The translations under genes were made by a program, and so were the position numbers. Of a DNA stretch of 64,000 bases, positions 21,041 to 34,309 are shown one piece after another. How positions within the stretch are numbered: position 1 is the stretch's first letter; the number at the start of each line of letters is the position of its first letter. The DNA is from Biscogniauxia marginata (taxonomy: Eukaryota; Ascomycota; Sordariomycetes; Xylariales; Xylariaceae). The notes beneath the pieces were generated by a model that saw only the letters and a program-made list of their open reading frames with translations, had not been told where the DNA came from and searched no databases. The stretch is from assembly GCA_022695795.1 (NCBI GenBank), contig MU404086.1, forward strand, positions 124,001 through 188,000. The letters run 5' to 3'.

Positions 21041-21641
21041 GTTGACGACTCTTCAACCTTCTGAGGAAAGACTATCAAAAGTGGGATGCCGTAGAGAAGC
21101 TTGATAGGTTTGTAATAGAAGTCGGGACTAGCTAGTAAACGAATTATCTTTCTTCGTATAATTGTAATTATCCAAGTGATCCTAGGAACGATCCACCTCA
21201 AGTTTCCATGTATGATTCGTGATATTAGAAAGTACCGTCGACCTTTACGTATCGAAATCAAAGTAGTGGATGGAAAATGGTAAATGAACTTAAAAAAAGT
21301 TCAAATATCGCGGCGGGGTTGCGATAATTCGATTTCACCCCACCAAGAAACTTTCAATTGTCACCCCGCCGCGCCGTTGCCGGATACTAGACCGATCTGG
21401 TAGGTTTACAGTGGGTCCTTCCGAAGCTGATTGGCTCGATCCGTCAGAGACTCAAGTATAATCGCGCTATCAGCTTTCAGGCGCGTTGACGAGTTCTTCT
21501 AATAAACTCAGGTACCAAGATAATACCAATTCTGACCATCTTCCTAACCACGCTCATAAAAGCTAATTGCGTGTAATAACTTACATATATCTCATGAGAA
21601 TAATTTCATCGAAGCTCCTAAACCCCCCATAGCACGAAGCA
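21041..21641. other. divergent promoter between ADE17 and PSF1
   Basis: This stretch of 601 bases separates the two start codons. I looked for a TGACTC-type Bas1/Gcn4 site on the ADE17 side and found none. No coding frame of interest is present. Confidence 0.45.
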
Positions 21642-22420
21642 ATGTATGGCGATCTGGGGACCAAGCTCGTAAGGAGACACGATATGTCTGGACTTGATAC
21701 CCGCCGTCTGACCCTTCTCACTATCCTAGGTCCAACAAGCGAAACGGACGCAGAATCTAGCCCACCTCCCACCGTATCAGACCGAGATGGTTCGGGCTGT
21801 GACACGAGAAGTCCGCGATCTGGACAAAGACGTCGCAACCTTGTTGGAGCCATTCCAAGGGTCTTTTAACCCGGCCGAGGACCAAGCCACGGCATGCACA
21901 TTACTCGTGAACCACCTATCAATGCGGAGAAACAAACGGTGCTTGCTCGCGTACCATCGGACGCGGACAGATAGGCTGGAGGAGCTGGTCTGGAAGGGCT
22001 ACGATGTGGTCGATCTTGCCGGGCAGCAAGTTAGGCACGGCTCGGGAAATCCCAACGGTGTATCGAGCGCAGGAAATAGCGACGGCGGTACGAGCAGTCT
22101 GAGTCCGCAGGAGGAGGATTATGTTCGGCAATATAGTGATCTGCTTGCTGCATACAAAGGCCAGTGGACCGACATCGATCTTACAGGCAGTTTGGAGCCC
22201 CCTCGCGACTTATTTATCGACGTGCGGGTCTTGAAAGATGCCGGGGAGATTCAGACCGAATATGGGTAAGGCCTTAGACTCACCCGGCTCCTTGTTGACA
22301 TGTCCCCAGCTTATGCTCTACTATAGCGCCATTACCTTGACCAAGAATAGCCAGTTCTACGTCCGCCAGGGTGACGTCGAACGTCTGATTGCGCAAGGAT
22401 ATCTCCAAAAGCTTAGCTGA
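21642..22420 (+). CDS. psf1: GINS complex subunit Psf1
   Basis: Three exons, 21642-21668, 21730-22265 and 22327-22420, give 218 aa. Exon 1 is only nine codons (MYGDLGTKL), and the splice to VQQAKRTQNLAHLPPYQTEM recreates the conserved Psf1 N-terminus. Also visible are ACTLLVNHLSMRRNKRCLLAY and the C-terminal B-domain ending NSQFYVRQGDVERLIAQGYL. GINS (Sld5, Psf1-3) joins Cdc45 and Mcm2-7 in the replicative CMG helicase, and the Psf1 B-domain contacts other replisome parts. A Gly/Ser-rich linker (about residues 110-130) between A and B domains is longer than in yeast. The frame downstream of the second junction needs the TATAG acceptor at 22326, since the earlier CCCAG gives a shifted frame. 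Confidence 0.93.
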
Positions 22421-24997
22421 GAGATTATAAATGCAGATGCTGCTCGGCTGAAGCCGCATGGCCTTCGAGGGGTTATGGGTATCATGCATCTTCTCCCGAC
22501 CACGAGAAAAAGGAAAAAAGTCAACAGAAGATGCCATATATGCATCCACCGACTCATTAGCTGAGCTTGAGATTCGAAGACGATTTGCCCGGTGGTGACA
22601 CACAGGACCACGACAATTGATGAAATCCTGACGACATCTATCGTAATGGGGAAAGCAGATAGCAAAAAAGAACGGCAATACACCAACATCTTTAGAGGTG
22701 CATTACGGAACTGCAGCTACTGATCCGGTTGTTTGCCACATTGCATAGAACCAGCGAACTCACCGACTGTGCAACAGACGAAGTAACCTCCCTATGCAAT
22801 CTAGAATTGTGGGGATCCGGACGTTTTTAGTTCTCAGACGATGTGGCCTGGGATAAGACCAGACTGCCTTGGCTGCCAAGCCATGGCTGTCGCTCTACCA
22901 AGACGTCAAGCAGGTCAGGTCGGGTCAGGTTGCAGGAAGCTTCACATCTGAAAATCGAGTGAATCGAGGTCAGCAGTTCTTGAAAACTCTGGAAAAGCGG
23001 GGATCTAGTTCACCTGTTGCACGCCCGTTGATCGCCTAAAACCTCTCGCCTCGCTACGCGATCTGTACGGTATTCTATAAGTATTTCTGTTACATAACAT
23101 GACGCGCTGTGCCTGCGCGATGCCTGTCTTCGATGTGCAACAACGTCCATTTTGAAATGGACGTTCCAAGGGGCCGCGGGCGCCTAGGTTAACTGGCGTA
23201 TGCGGGGATCGCTGCCCGGCCATTGTCGAATAGGAGGCAGAGAAAGCAGCTCGTGTGGAGAAGGAGTTGGAGGCTCGCGGGGAAGGAATAGTGTAGAAGA
23301 CTTACTCTCACGACTAAGGGCATCTGACGACAGAAGTTACGTGTAAATCGCCTGGATCAGAGGGCCGTTCCGTAAGTGGTGCCATTTATTGAATGGTTGA
23401 CGAATGCTAGAGCGTGACGGTACGTAATGAAATCTACCTAAGGTTAGGAGGAGTATGTACCTAGGCATACACTACATTGACTTCATATCCCATACATCCG
23501 CTCGTTCATGTATGTATAAGGTTAATCGTTAGTTGAGAAAACGACGTCTCGGGAGATCGTTTAGGAAAAGAGCCGAAATATCCCATATTTTCAAGCATGC
23601 GTGTCCATTGAAAATTGGATGCTGCGTATCAATGAATTTGAGTAGTTCTATAAAAATAACGTGGTATAGGGAATAAAAAGATGTGAAGAGTATAAGCTAC
23701 ATCATATTCTACATGCATCCAGGGAAATGTGTATACAATGTAGTATCAAGTGGGACACTGAATCGAATCACTTATAAACGATCACTTATGAGTCAATCCG
23801 CACTGTCTAAAATTTTCTGGACAAAAAATGGTTTCCGTAGCCGGCCTGCAACAGGGATCACTCGCGCTTGCATGATGCATGCTTGTGCAGAATCCATAAT
23901 TTGAAGACGTGAGGGGCTTCTAGGGGGTTTTATTTTTGCTTTTCCCCTCCATGTTGGCGTCCTCTTCGGCCACTTGAATGTCGACATTAGCTTCATGGCG
24001 TGCTCTTCGAGTATTATTAGTCTTCTGTCGACATTTGAGCCTCAGCGCTATACAAGGGAAAAAGGGAGAAGAAAAACGTGTTGCATGTGTTCCTGTAGCT
24101 AGCGCATTCTAATCCGATCTGATTACAGAATACTTAGCTCCTTACCTACCTGCATGCATGTGTGTAAAGGAGCTACGTACCTATGTACCTATAACTGCAT
24201 ATACATAGGTAACAGTAAGTAGGTAAGATTCTCTTCTCCCTCCACTATGTATGTAGTACCTATTACCCCGTAGATCTTGCTTCAAACCTTGATGGTGGGA
24301 ACTTTTCTGCAGCCTTGATTAGTGCGTCTCCTGCTCCAGTCCTGTGGAAGAGACGGCTCAAATCATTGGTACTTAGATACATGCACCATGTAGTACGACA
24401 GGTCGTCACGTTGTCGATGCTATGCAATTCTATTAAATATCCGTGTCCACATTAATATGTGAACTAATAACAATGGGCACATAGTCTAGGCTGTTATACC
24501 TACCTACTCATATATCTCAGCCTATGTTAAACTCGGTAGATGTAGACTGGTAGGTAATTCCTGTGATAGCTAGCGAGTCTAGCAGGGGAGATAGGTGAGC
24601 AGTAGTAGTGACATGTCTTATCTTTCCAGGTTAGGCTAGCAGAGTTAACTTAGTATTGCTCTGTTGGGAAAAGCGCGGGGCGTGTAAATTTAGCTCAGCG
24701 GCCTTCCTGCTTCCAGACTCTTCCCATCGCTCGCTATGATGGGTACTTATCGCTATCGTTGACCGGTCTAATTCTTGCCTGGGCGAGACCTAGGCCTTTC
24801 TTCTTTTTAAACTTTTCACTTCTGGCCTGGCATTTCTTCGTTTACATCGCACAAGGTCCCGAAGTCTTCGCTCGTGCTCTTCCGGTTCGACTACACAAGC
24901 CGCTGTCCGGCAGCAACAACGGCTCACGTATCCACGCACTGTGTTCGCCTTCCTGATGCTCAACTTCGACTTATAGAGCCCAAGCTCACCCCCAGCC
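22421..24997. other. 2.6 kb intergenic region, no gene supported
   Basis: No frame shows clear coding character. A short plus-strand frame at about 23230-23299 reads like a helical protein end (EAEKAARVEKELEARGEG) but is isolated and preceded by an in-frame TAG. Clusters of TACCTACCTA/TAGGTA words occur around 24130-24260 and 24490-24560. The last 300 bases are pyrimidine-biased and probably the promoter of the transporter gene. Confidence 0.5.
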
Positions 24998-27900
24998 ATG
25001 TCCTCTCCGTCCTTTGGCTTCTCCTCCTGGAGGAGAAGGTCTCCTTCTCTTAGTTCGCAGACAGGTCCGGACATCACTGCCGGACCAGGCATGAGTCCAA
25101 GCCATCACTCCCGTCTTGCGCCAGCTGATTCGAGGTTGCTCTCGTCTTCTCTCGGTTCCCGGGAGCCTACCAGGTCATTCATACCTGGCTCCGTACAAGA
25201 CCATCTATGTATGTCTTTACCATGCTCGGACGATAGCTCCCAACTAATACACTACCCAGTCCCTGTCGACAGCGCTGGCTTTGCTCGCAGCGTGCGGGAG
25301 GACACCGCCGAGCTTGCCTCATACGTCTTATCCGACAAGGACAAGAGAAGTACTTCGTTCCTCTCTCGGAGGCCGTCCAGCTCGCCCCATTCCGCCCGCG
25401 AAGCATTGCACTTTCGAAATGACCAATCGGTAAGCGAAGACTCGCAGTTTTCAAGCGCCAAGGTTATCGAGGAGGTCTCAGAACCACCATCGCCGGATTA
25501 CGATACCGAGAACGACCCGTTCGCCGGTCCTTCAATGCTCTCTAGTATGCTTAGACGCTCTCCGCCCCATTCCTTACACGAACCGGCCTCGACAATCGAA
25601 AGTTCCCGGAGCGAACGACGCCTTTCATCAAGGCACGTACCCAATGGACTGTCGCGTGAACATTCTGGTCCGACAGGACATACATCTGGGGATACCTCCT
25701 CGTCTGAAACAACACCATTGCTCAGCGCCAAATCTCTCCGGCCCGAATCCCCGGCTGAAATTACAGACCTTGAGGATCTTGAAAGCCAGAAGCCAAGGGC
25801 ACATTCGTGGTATAAGTGGAACACCATTCGACAAGAAGTCGGAGGCAAAGTACATGGCCTTGCAGCTTTCTTGAATCCGAAGACTTGGAACAGACAGGCC
25901 ATTTGGGAAAATGCTGTCATTGACCCTCTACGCTGTTTGCCCGCGGTAATAGTAGGGCTTCTTCTCAACATATTAGATGCCCTATCATACGGTGAGAAGT
26001 TTATAGAATAGATATTGCCATGGGTTTCATACTGACAGATTTTACAGGTATGATCTTGTTTCCCCTAGGTAATCCTGTATTTGCAGGTCTTGGGGCGGCT
26101 GGGATCTCCATTTTCTACGTCAGCACAATTGTCTCTCAGTTGACCTTTTCCTTCGGGAGTATATTTCGAGGTGGAGTTGGCTCAGAGCTTGTAAGTCACC
26201 CGTGTGCGAGTTTGCAGGAATTGGCTAACAATATTTAGATTGAGGTAGTTCCCTTCTTCCATAGCATGGCAGAGACTATCCTTTCAATAATTGGAGAAGA
26301 TCAACCAGACGCCGTTATCGCGACGACAATAACTTCTTTTGCAATCAGCTGTATGCTGACAGGCCTTGTATTTTACCTCATGGGCCGATTCCAGTTGGGA
26401 TACATCATCGGCTTTATCCCCCGGCATATCCTGATCGGCTGTATTGGTGGCGTTGGCTGGTTTCTCGTAGCCACTGGGTTTGAAGTGTCAGCACGCCTTG
26501 GCGAATTCCGCTATGACTTGGAAACTGGTCGGCGGTTGATTCAGCCCGATACTTTACCCCTTTGGCTCATCCCGCTTGCTCTGTCTATCCTACTCTTTGG
26601 TCTACAGAGAAAGATTACTTCCCGATATTTCCTGCCAGTCTACATTATATGCATCCCCGTTGTTTTCTATATCTTTGTACTATCCCTGGACAGCCTACAC
26701 ACCGAGACTTTAAGGGAAACCGGATGGATATTCGAAGCACCGGAAACCGGTCAGCCCTGGTGGTATTTCTGGACGCTTTATAGTAAGTACTGGCTTTCAA
26801 GCCAAAACTATTGCATGTCGCTAATATATATGCCTAGAGTTCCACTTAGTTCACTGGGGAGCCATCCTTGAGACAGTTCCGGCTATGTTCGCCTTGACAT
26901 TTTTCAGCTTGCTACATGTCCCTATCAATGTCCCTGCCTTGGCCCAGAACATAGGCGAAGATAACCTCGACCTCAACCATGAACTCAAATTGCATGGCTA
27001 CTCAAATTTTCTGTCTGGATTAGTAGGAAGTATCCAAAATTATCTTGTATTCGCGAACACTTTGTTCTTTGTGAGATCAGGTGGCAACAGTCGCGTGGCT
27101 GGTGTTTTGCTTGCAATTTTCACGTTCGTTGTAATGACCATCGGACCAGCAACGATAGGTTTCATACCTGTTATGATGGTAGGAACTCTGATTTTCGTCC
27201 TCGGATTCGAGTTACTGTTGGATGCTTTGGTAGCTCCTAGACGAAAACTGAAATTGGCAGAGTATCTGACGGTGAGCATTTGTTCCAGCTGCACCTACTA
27301 TTAGTTCTATCACTAATTTGGCCTATAGATTGTGGTCATAGTTCTCACTATGGGTATCTATGACTTCGTTGTCGGCATCTTCGTCGGAATTATCCTTGCT
27401 TTTGTTTCTGCCATTTTCCATGCATCTCAGGTATCCGCTATCCGAGCGACTTATACAGGGGATCAAGTTGGATCAATGGTCCGACGAAACCCCTCGCAAC
27501 ATTACTACCTCCAGGAAGTTGGAGGACAGACTTTTGTCATCAAACTGTCTGGCTTCCTTTTTTTCGGGACTATCGTCGGAGTTGAGGATAAGATCCGCAG
27601 TCTTATATCTGATGATACCTTCAGGGAACATCCTATCAGGTATCTAATCGTTGACCTGTGGCACGTCACTGGTATCGACTTTTCGGCAGCCGAGGGATTT
27701 AAAACTATTAGTAGGCTGCTAAATAAGAAAGGCGTCAGTTTTATCATCAGTGGAAAGGATGCGGATAGCAGGGTTGGGCGTGATTTGAGAGCTGTCGGGC
27801 TGGGGTCCGACGATGTTGAAGTCATGTTTATGCCTGACCTGAACTCGGCATTGGAGAGCTGCGAGAACGAACAGCTAAAAACCTTCTATGCTCGCCAAGA

Positions 27901-28525
27901 AGCATTAAGGGTCACGCGACCAGTGCCCTCAAATAATCTTGATGTTCCCAACCAGGATCAGATTACCCAGCCTTTGGATCTGCTGTCTCAGTCTCCAAGG
28001 AGAACCCACCTGCACCAAGCAGCAAAGAACGTACTGACACAGCAGGAAATTCGGCGGGTGACGAGATGGCAAAGCATAAGCGAACCTCTACGGCTCATGC
28101 TTCAGGTATTCCATGATGTGAGCAAGAAGAACGAGGATTTCTGGTTCCGTGCAAAGCCATATTTTGTCCGCAAGGAATTTGTTTCCGGCACCATTTTATA
28201 CCACCGTGGCGAGCCCGCTAATGGCTTCTATCTCCTTGAAAGAGGTGAGCTGCGGGCTGATTACCAGACCCCTCAAGGCCGATTATCCGAGCCTATTGTT
28301 CAGGGGACAACATGTGGCGAACTTCCCTTCTTCTCCGAAACCAATCGGACTGCGACAGTCCGTGCAGTGAAGGACTGCGTGGTATGGGTCATGGATAAGG
28401 ACAACTGGGAGAAACTACAAAGCGAAGAGAAGGAGGTCGCACAGGAACTCCTGAGAGTCTCCCTCAAGTTGACCACCGAACGAATGAACGCCATGACTAA
28501 TTATATTTCTGCGGTTGGGAACTGA
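24998..28525 (+). CDS. SulP-family transporter with STAS and cyclic-nucleotide-binding-like domains
   Basis: Five exons, 24998-25991, 26048-26190, 26239-26782, 26838-27271 and 27329-28525, encode 1103 aa with every phase consistent. Residues 1-290 are a Ser-rich cytosolic tail. About 315-760 is the SulP membrane domain (LNILDALSYGMILFPLGNP, LTGLVFYLMGRFQLGYIIGF, RHILIGCIGGVGWFL and many more hydrophobic helices). A STAS domain (about 763-891) contains LIVDLWHVTGIDFSAAEGF. A cNMP-binding-like fold follows (about 980-1090: GTILYHRGEPANGFYLLERG, GTTCGELPFFSETNRTATV). This architecture and length match yeast YGR125W/Vsb1, reported as a vacuolar basic amino-acid import factor, and S. pombe relatives, rather than plasma-membrane sulfate permeases. 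Location in the vacuole is inferred from that resemblance. In the cNMP cassette the GEL motif is followed by PFF and RTATV, similar to binding-competent domains; ligand binding is unproven. Confidence 0.92.
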
Positions 28526-30380
28526 TAGTCCTTGGAATATAATGTTTTGAAGAAAAAAAAGGGGGGGATGGGAAAAGGTTAAGCGGTACTTGCCATTGCA
28601 TTTTTTGAGCATTATCTACCTAGCGAGCGAATTATTTCTCGGTATCTGTGCACTGGGGTGGCGTTCTTGAATAGGGGCCTATTTATTGAGGCGGCCTCAC
28701 TCAGTATGTATATTTCCTGTGTAGTTGGATATAGATGGATGGTGGGGAAAATTAATGACCTTTATTAATTTCATTTTGCGAGTCCCTCCCGAGCAGTGAA
28801 CGCATACAGCATTGCTAGAGCATTGCCCTATATGAAGCTGGGGTGTAATGGTGAGAGGGATGGGAGGATGGTCAAATAGTTGTTGTGAAAGTGAAGAAGG
28901 GCTTACAGAGCGAGAGACTAACTGAACGAAGGAAGCCGTTAGCGGACTTGCTACAAGCCCCCTTCTACAGGTAGACAACTAGAAGAAGGACTAGATGATC
29001 TTGTGAATAACTCCGTGTTAGGCTTAATTGCCTGTATATCCTCGACCATATTTACCCAAGAAGAAACTAGATGCGGGACTAAACACCACAGCAGAACAAC
29101 CCTCCATTTACAACCAACTATAAGGCTCAGCCCTAACTTTCTTTCGCCCTACATATGTAGGCTAAGGGGGTTCAACGTACACAGACTCTACATAGTCTTG
29201 AGTCTCTTTACCCTCTGATCTCAACACACATGCTCTATGTATGATAATAAGGCATAAAATTTTCTCCAAATGACCTCACTCAATGTAGCTCATGCTAATA
29301 TTCCTTCGTAGAATAAGACGCGAGAGCTAAGGTATATAGGCAGTAAATAAGAGCCAGCCACTTAACCGGGTAAACTTTTGCTAGGTCTCACAGCAAGGAA
29401 ACCGAACACACGTCCTCGAAGTCACTGGGAATGAGTGAAGTTGCCGTGTCTGTTGACGATGGAATGTGGGCCGGGGAACTGGCCTTGGCTGGGCGAAGAA
29501 AGATGCGTACCTAATATGATCAATATATACTACCATTCTTCCAGATGTTTGGAGTATGTACCGAGTGGTCGTGTAGGCAGGTAGGTAGGTTAGGAAATCT
29601 GTGTAAGCATTTTAAAAACCCCTGGTTGTGCTATGTATTCCACAACGTCAATAGTCATCTCAGGTAGGGGATGCATAGTCAAATAAAGAGGGGAGGCACG
29701 TGTTGTACGGCTTGCATGTATTTACTGCCAAGGAGGTATTTGGTAGCCCCGACAAGGCCTATTTCCTCGCGCTTATACGGAGTGAAATTCTGAAATCTGA
29801 AATTCCTAATGCAGTTTTGCATGGTACCCACGGAGAGACCGATTTTTGAAGGTGTCTCTAGTTGAAGTAGGAAAATAGCTAGGCGGTGGTTATGGGGATG
29901 TCTGGTTTGGGCAGATTACAATCTAAGGCGGAACCGTCGTGCGCTTCTAGATGACACAGCCATATATATATGTATAAACTGTCTGCCTTGACAGATGCGT
30001 CTGGTCGTTATATCACCCCTCGGAGCGTGTAAACAAAATGGAACTCTAGCAGCCTGTTTAAGGAATACAGGAGGATAGTTCCTGGAAGCCATATTAGTTG
30101 CGGACTATGCGCAAGGCACATAATTGCGGCAGAAAAATATAAAGTGATGAGACAAGTCTGCTTCTGTTATTATCCCAGATGTATGTGATACATGCTCTAC
30201 TTCGTGATCGTTCCCTATTCCTTTCTTTTTCTCTTTCCCTTCTAGCCTACCGTCTCCTGCCGTTCCTTGATACGCCATACTACCCAGAACCATTGTAGGA
30301 ATCAAGTTTTCGTTTCTTCCCCTTTCTTATTTTTCCTCACGGGAGAAGGACATTGCGAACGCAGAAGCCGTCACTGCTTC
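28526..30380. other. 1.85 kb intergenic region, nothing recognised
   Basis: This lies between the transporter stop and the EMP24 stop (convergent). It contains an A8-G7 tract at 28550-28567 and scattered TAGGTAGGTAGG words near 29578. The frames present are short and not coding-like. A GTGATGA at 30136 looked like a snoRNA C box but has no matching D box. Confidence 0.5.
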
Positions 30381-31121
30381 TCACACCACCCGCTTGACTT
30401 CGAAGAATCTCCGCAGCCACCAGACCTGGAAGAGAGACTCGCCGATGACGACCCCGATGACGAAGATGTTCCACCACTTGACTCGACTGTTTGTGCTCTC
30501 GGCCGTGTTCCGGTGGGTTCGTTCCCGGAGGACGATGTATGATTGTTCGTCCTTGACCTGGTTGACCAATTCGGAGAGCTTCTTGACTGTTTTGTACATT
30601 AGCAAATGACGCACGATTGAGGACCCGCCGAGGAAATTCAGGGGTGGTCCATACGTTCTTGCTCCAAGGGATCCGAGGGTGCATCGGCTTCCGAGACGTA
30701 GACGATTCCGTGAACATTGAACGACACCTCCTTGCTGTTTGCGCCCCAGTGCTCGTTGCCGAAGCAGTACAGGAACTTGCCGTCGTGCTTGGAGGTAAAG
30801 GAGAAGTCGCCGTTCGAAGTGTCCTTCTGGAAGGTCTCGTACTGGCCCATGGGATTCGTGATCTGCAGAGGGGCGTGGTGTAAGTAGGTAGGGATTGTTT
30901 GCTGCGGTGATGGAAACTCTTCATACCCAGAAGTCAATGTCCAGGTTGCCGGCACTACCAAACTCCCTATCGCCGACCTGGAAGGTGACGGTCATGACAT
31001 CGTCCTTGTGGAGCTCCTCGTGGAAGCATTCGCGGCCGTGGGCAGGCAGCTGTATGTTGTGGGAGAAGACGGATTGCAGGAAGCCGGCCGCTATCAACAA
31101 CGTCTTGGTCGAGAGAAACAT
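30381..31121 (-). CDS. emp24: p24beta cargo receptor of COPII/COPI vesicles (Emp24/TMED2 type)
   Basis: Three minus-strand exons, 31121-30927, 30862-30655 and 30586-30381, give 202 aa (yeast Emp24 is 203). The ATG at 31121 opens a signal peptide (MFLSTKTLLIAAGFLQSVFS). It is followed by the lumenal GOLD domain with paired cysteines (GRECFHEEL and GKFLYCFGNEHWG), LDIDFWITNP across the first splice, and a coiled-coil neck (KKLSELVNQVKDEQSYIVLR). One membrane helix (VKWWNIFVIGVVIGESLFQV) precedes the tail RRFFEVKRVV, whose FF and terminal VV are the COPII/COPI sorting signals of the p24beta subfamily. It acts between ER and Golgi as part of p24 hetero-oligomers and carries GPI-anchored cargo. 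The gene is head-to-head with ARF1, 1.1 kb apart. Confidence 0.95.
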
Positions 31122-32968
<1,847 letters not shown>

Positions 32969-34309
32969 TGGAATAGACGCAACATCTCCCCGACTTGCGC
33001 CTCGTTCCCCGTTTCTTCCCCCTCACTCTTCATGGGTCGGTTGTAATTCGCAAAGTCATTTTCCGGAAGCAATCGATATAGTCCATAAAAAACGCATTAT
33101 TTCGGTTCTCTCTGGTTGTCGGGCCTGCAAAGTGAATCGCTCATTTCTGGCAACGCCAACTGTCTCTGGTCTACGCAGAAGTTTGATTTTCGGAAAGAAA
33201 AAGGGAAGTGGGCGTACTGGGAGGAACTTGTACGAATTGATGTTATGGAAAGCAAAAGAGAGCTTCCTACGTTTGCTCACGGCATAGGGGGCGAGTGCAT
33301 TATTATTTTTTTCTTAATTCTCGCACCTTGTCGGCTCTGCGTGGGAGGACAACCGTTGACCTGGCCTCACTATCAAGGCATTTCCCGTCGTATTCAACAC
33401 CCCTAATGAGACTTCTTCCTGCAGAGACATCACGTTGGCGGCTCTTCGTGGGTCTCTAGTTGGGAGCCCTGGGTTGAGTATTTTTCCCGAGATGACGTCT
33501 TTTTTCCCCTTTTTACGCTGGCATCACGAGATAGAACGAAATTGAGGGCTTCTTAGTCAAGTAGTTATGGCAATATGATCTTCGTTAGAGATTCTGAATA
33601 TCTAAAAACCTCATTATAGTCGATGATGACTGTTACCCAGGATCCGTAGTACATACCTAATACTACGTAATAACTATGACATCGTAGATCTTATGTATTT
33701 GTCAAGGAACATGTAATTGACAGGTTATATGTATAACTACGGTATTGTATCTACTAGGTCTATGTGTTACCGGTGCCTAGCGATAAACCCGAACGAAGCC
33801 TTCACCGCTTAAATCCAGGCACGGGAATCGGCGATTGGAACCTCGCCTTGTTTATGATTTTGTGAGGTGGTCAAAGCGTTATGCCCATAAAGCCTATGGC
33901 AGTTGCTAGTGGTCTCAGAATTCGCGGACCAACATCACTACAACCTCTAATTTAATCAGTCCTGGTTGAGCCAGTTGGGTTCTGAAGCCACCCTTATGAC
34001 ACATGGTATATGGGAAAGCTTGATGAGGCAGAGAAGAATGTACTAGGTATGTACCTATCAAGTGGATGGGATTACAATGATGTTCTTCGGCCGGAGGGAG
34101 CTCCCCCCCACTTCCTCCGTGATCGGTGGTTCGTCGAGCATTTCTTATCATCGTATAAGCTTAAGTCCCCATTGAACTTGCTTCCAATGGTTGAAGGACC
34201 GGAGTTTTTTTCCTTCTTCCCTCTTTGTGCAACATTTTATTAGTAGGGGAACTTTTCAGTTCGGGAACTGGGAAGCTAAAATAATTATTCCTCGGCCAAT
34301 TGACCGAAA
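32969..34309. other. 1.3 kb intergenic region, nothing recognised
   Basis: This is the 3' flank of ARF1 followed by the promoter of GCV1. Frames near 32850-33406 and 33915-34243 are short, overlap each other and show no family resemblance. An ATGATGA at 33622 has no downstream CTGA in snoRNA range. Confidence 0.5.

Noticed and set aside
30130..30200. GTGATGA at 30136 as a C/D snoRNA C box
   Set aside because: No D box CTGA at a suitable distance and no guide complementary to rRNA that I recognise.
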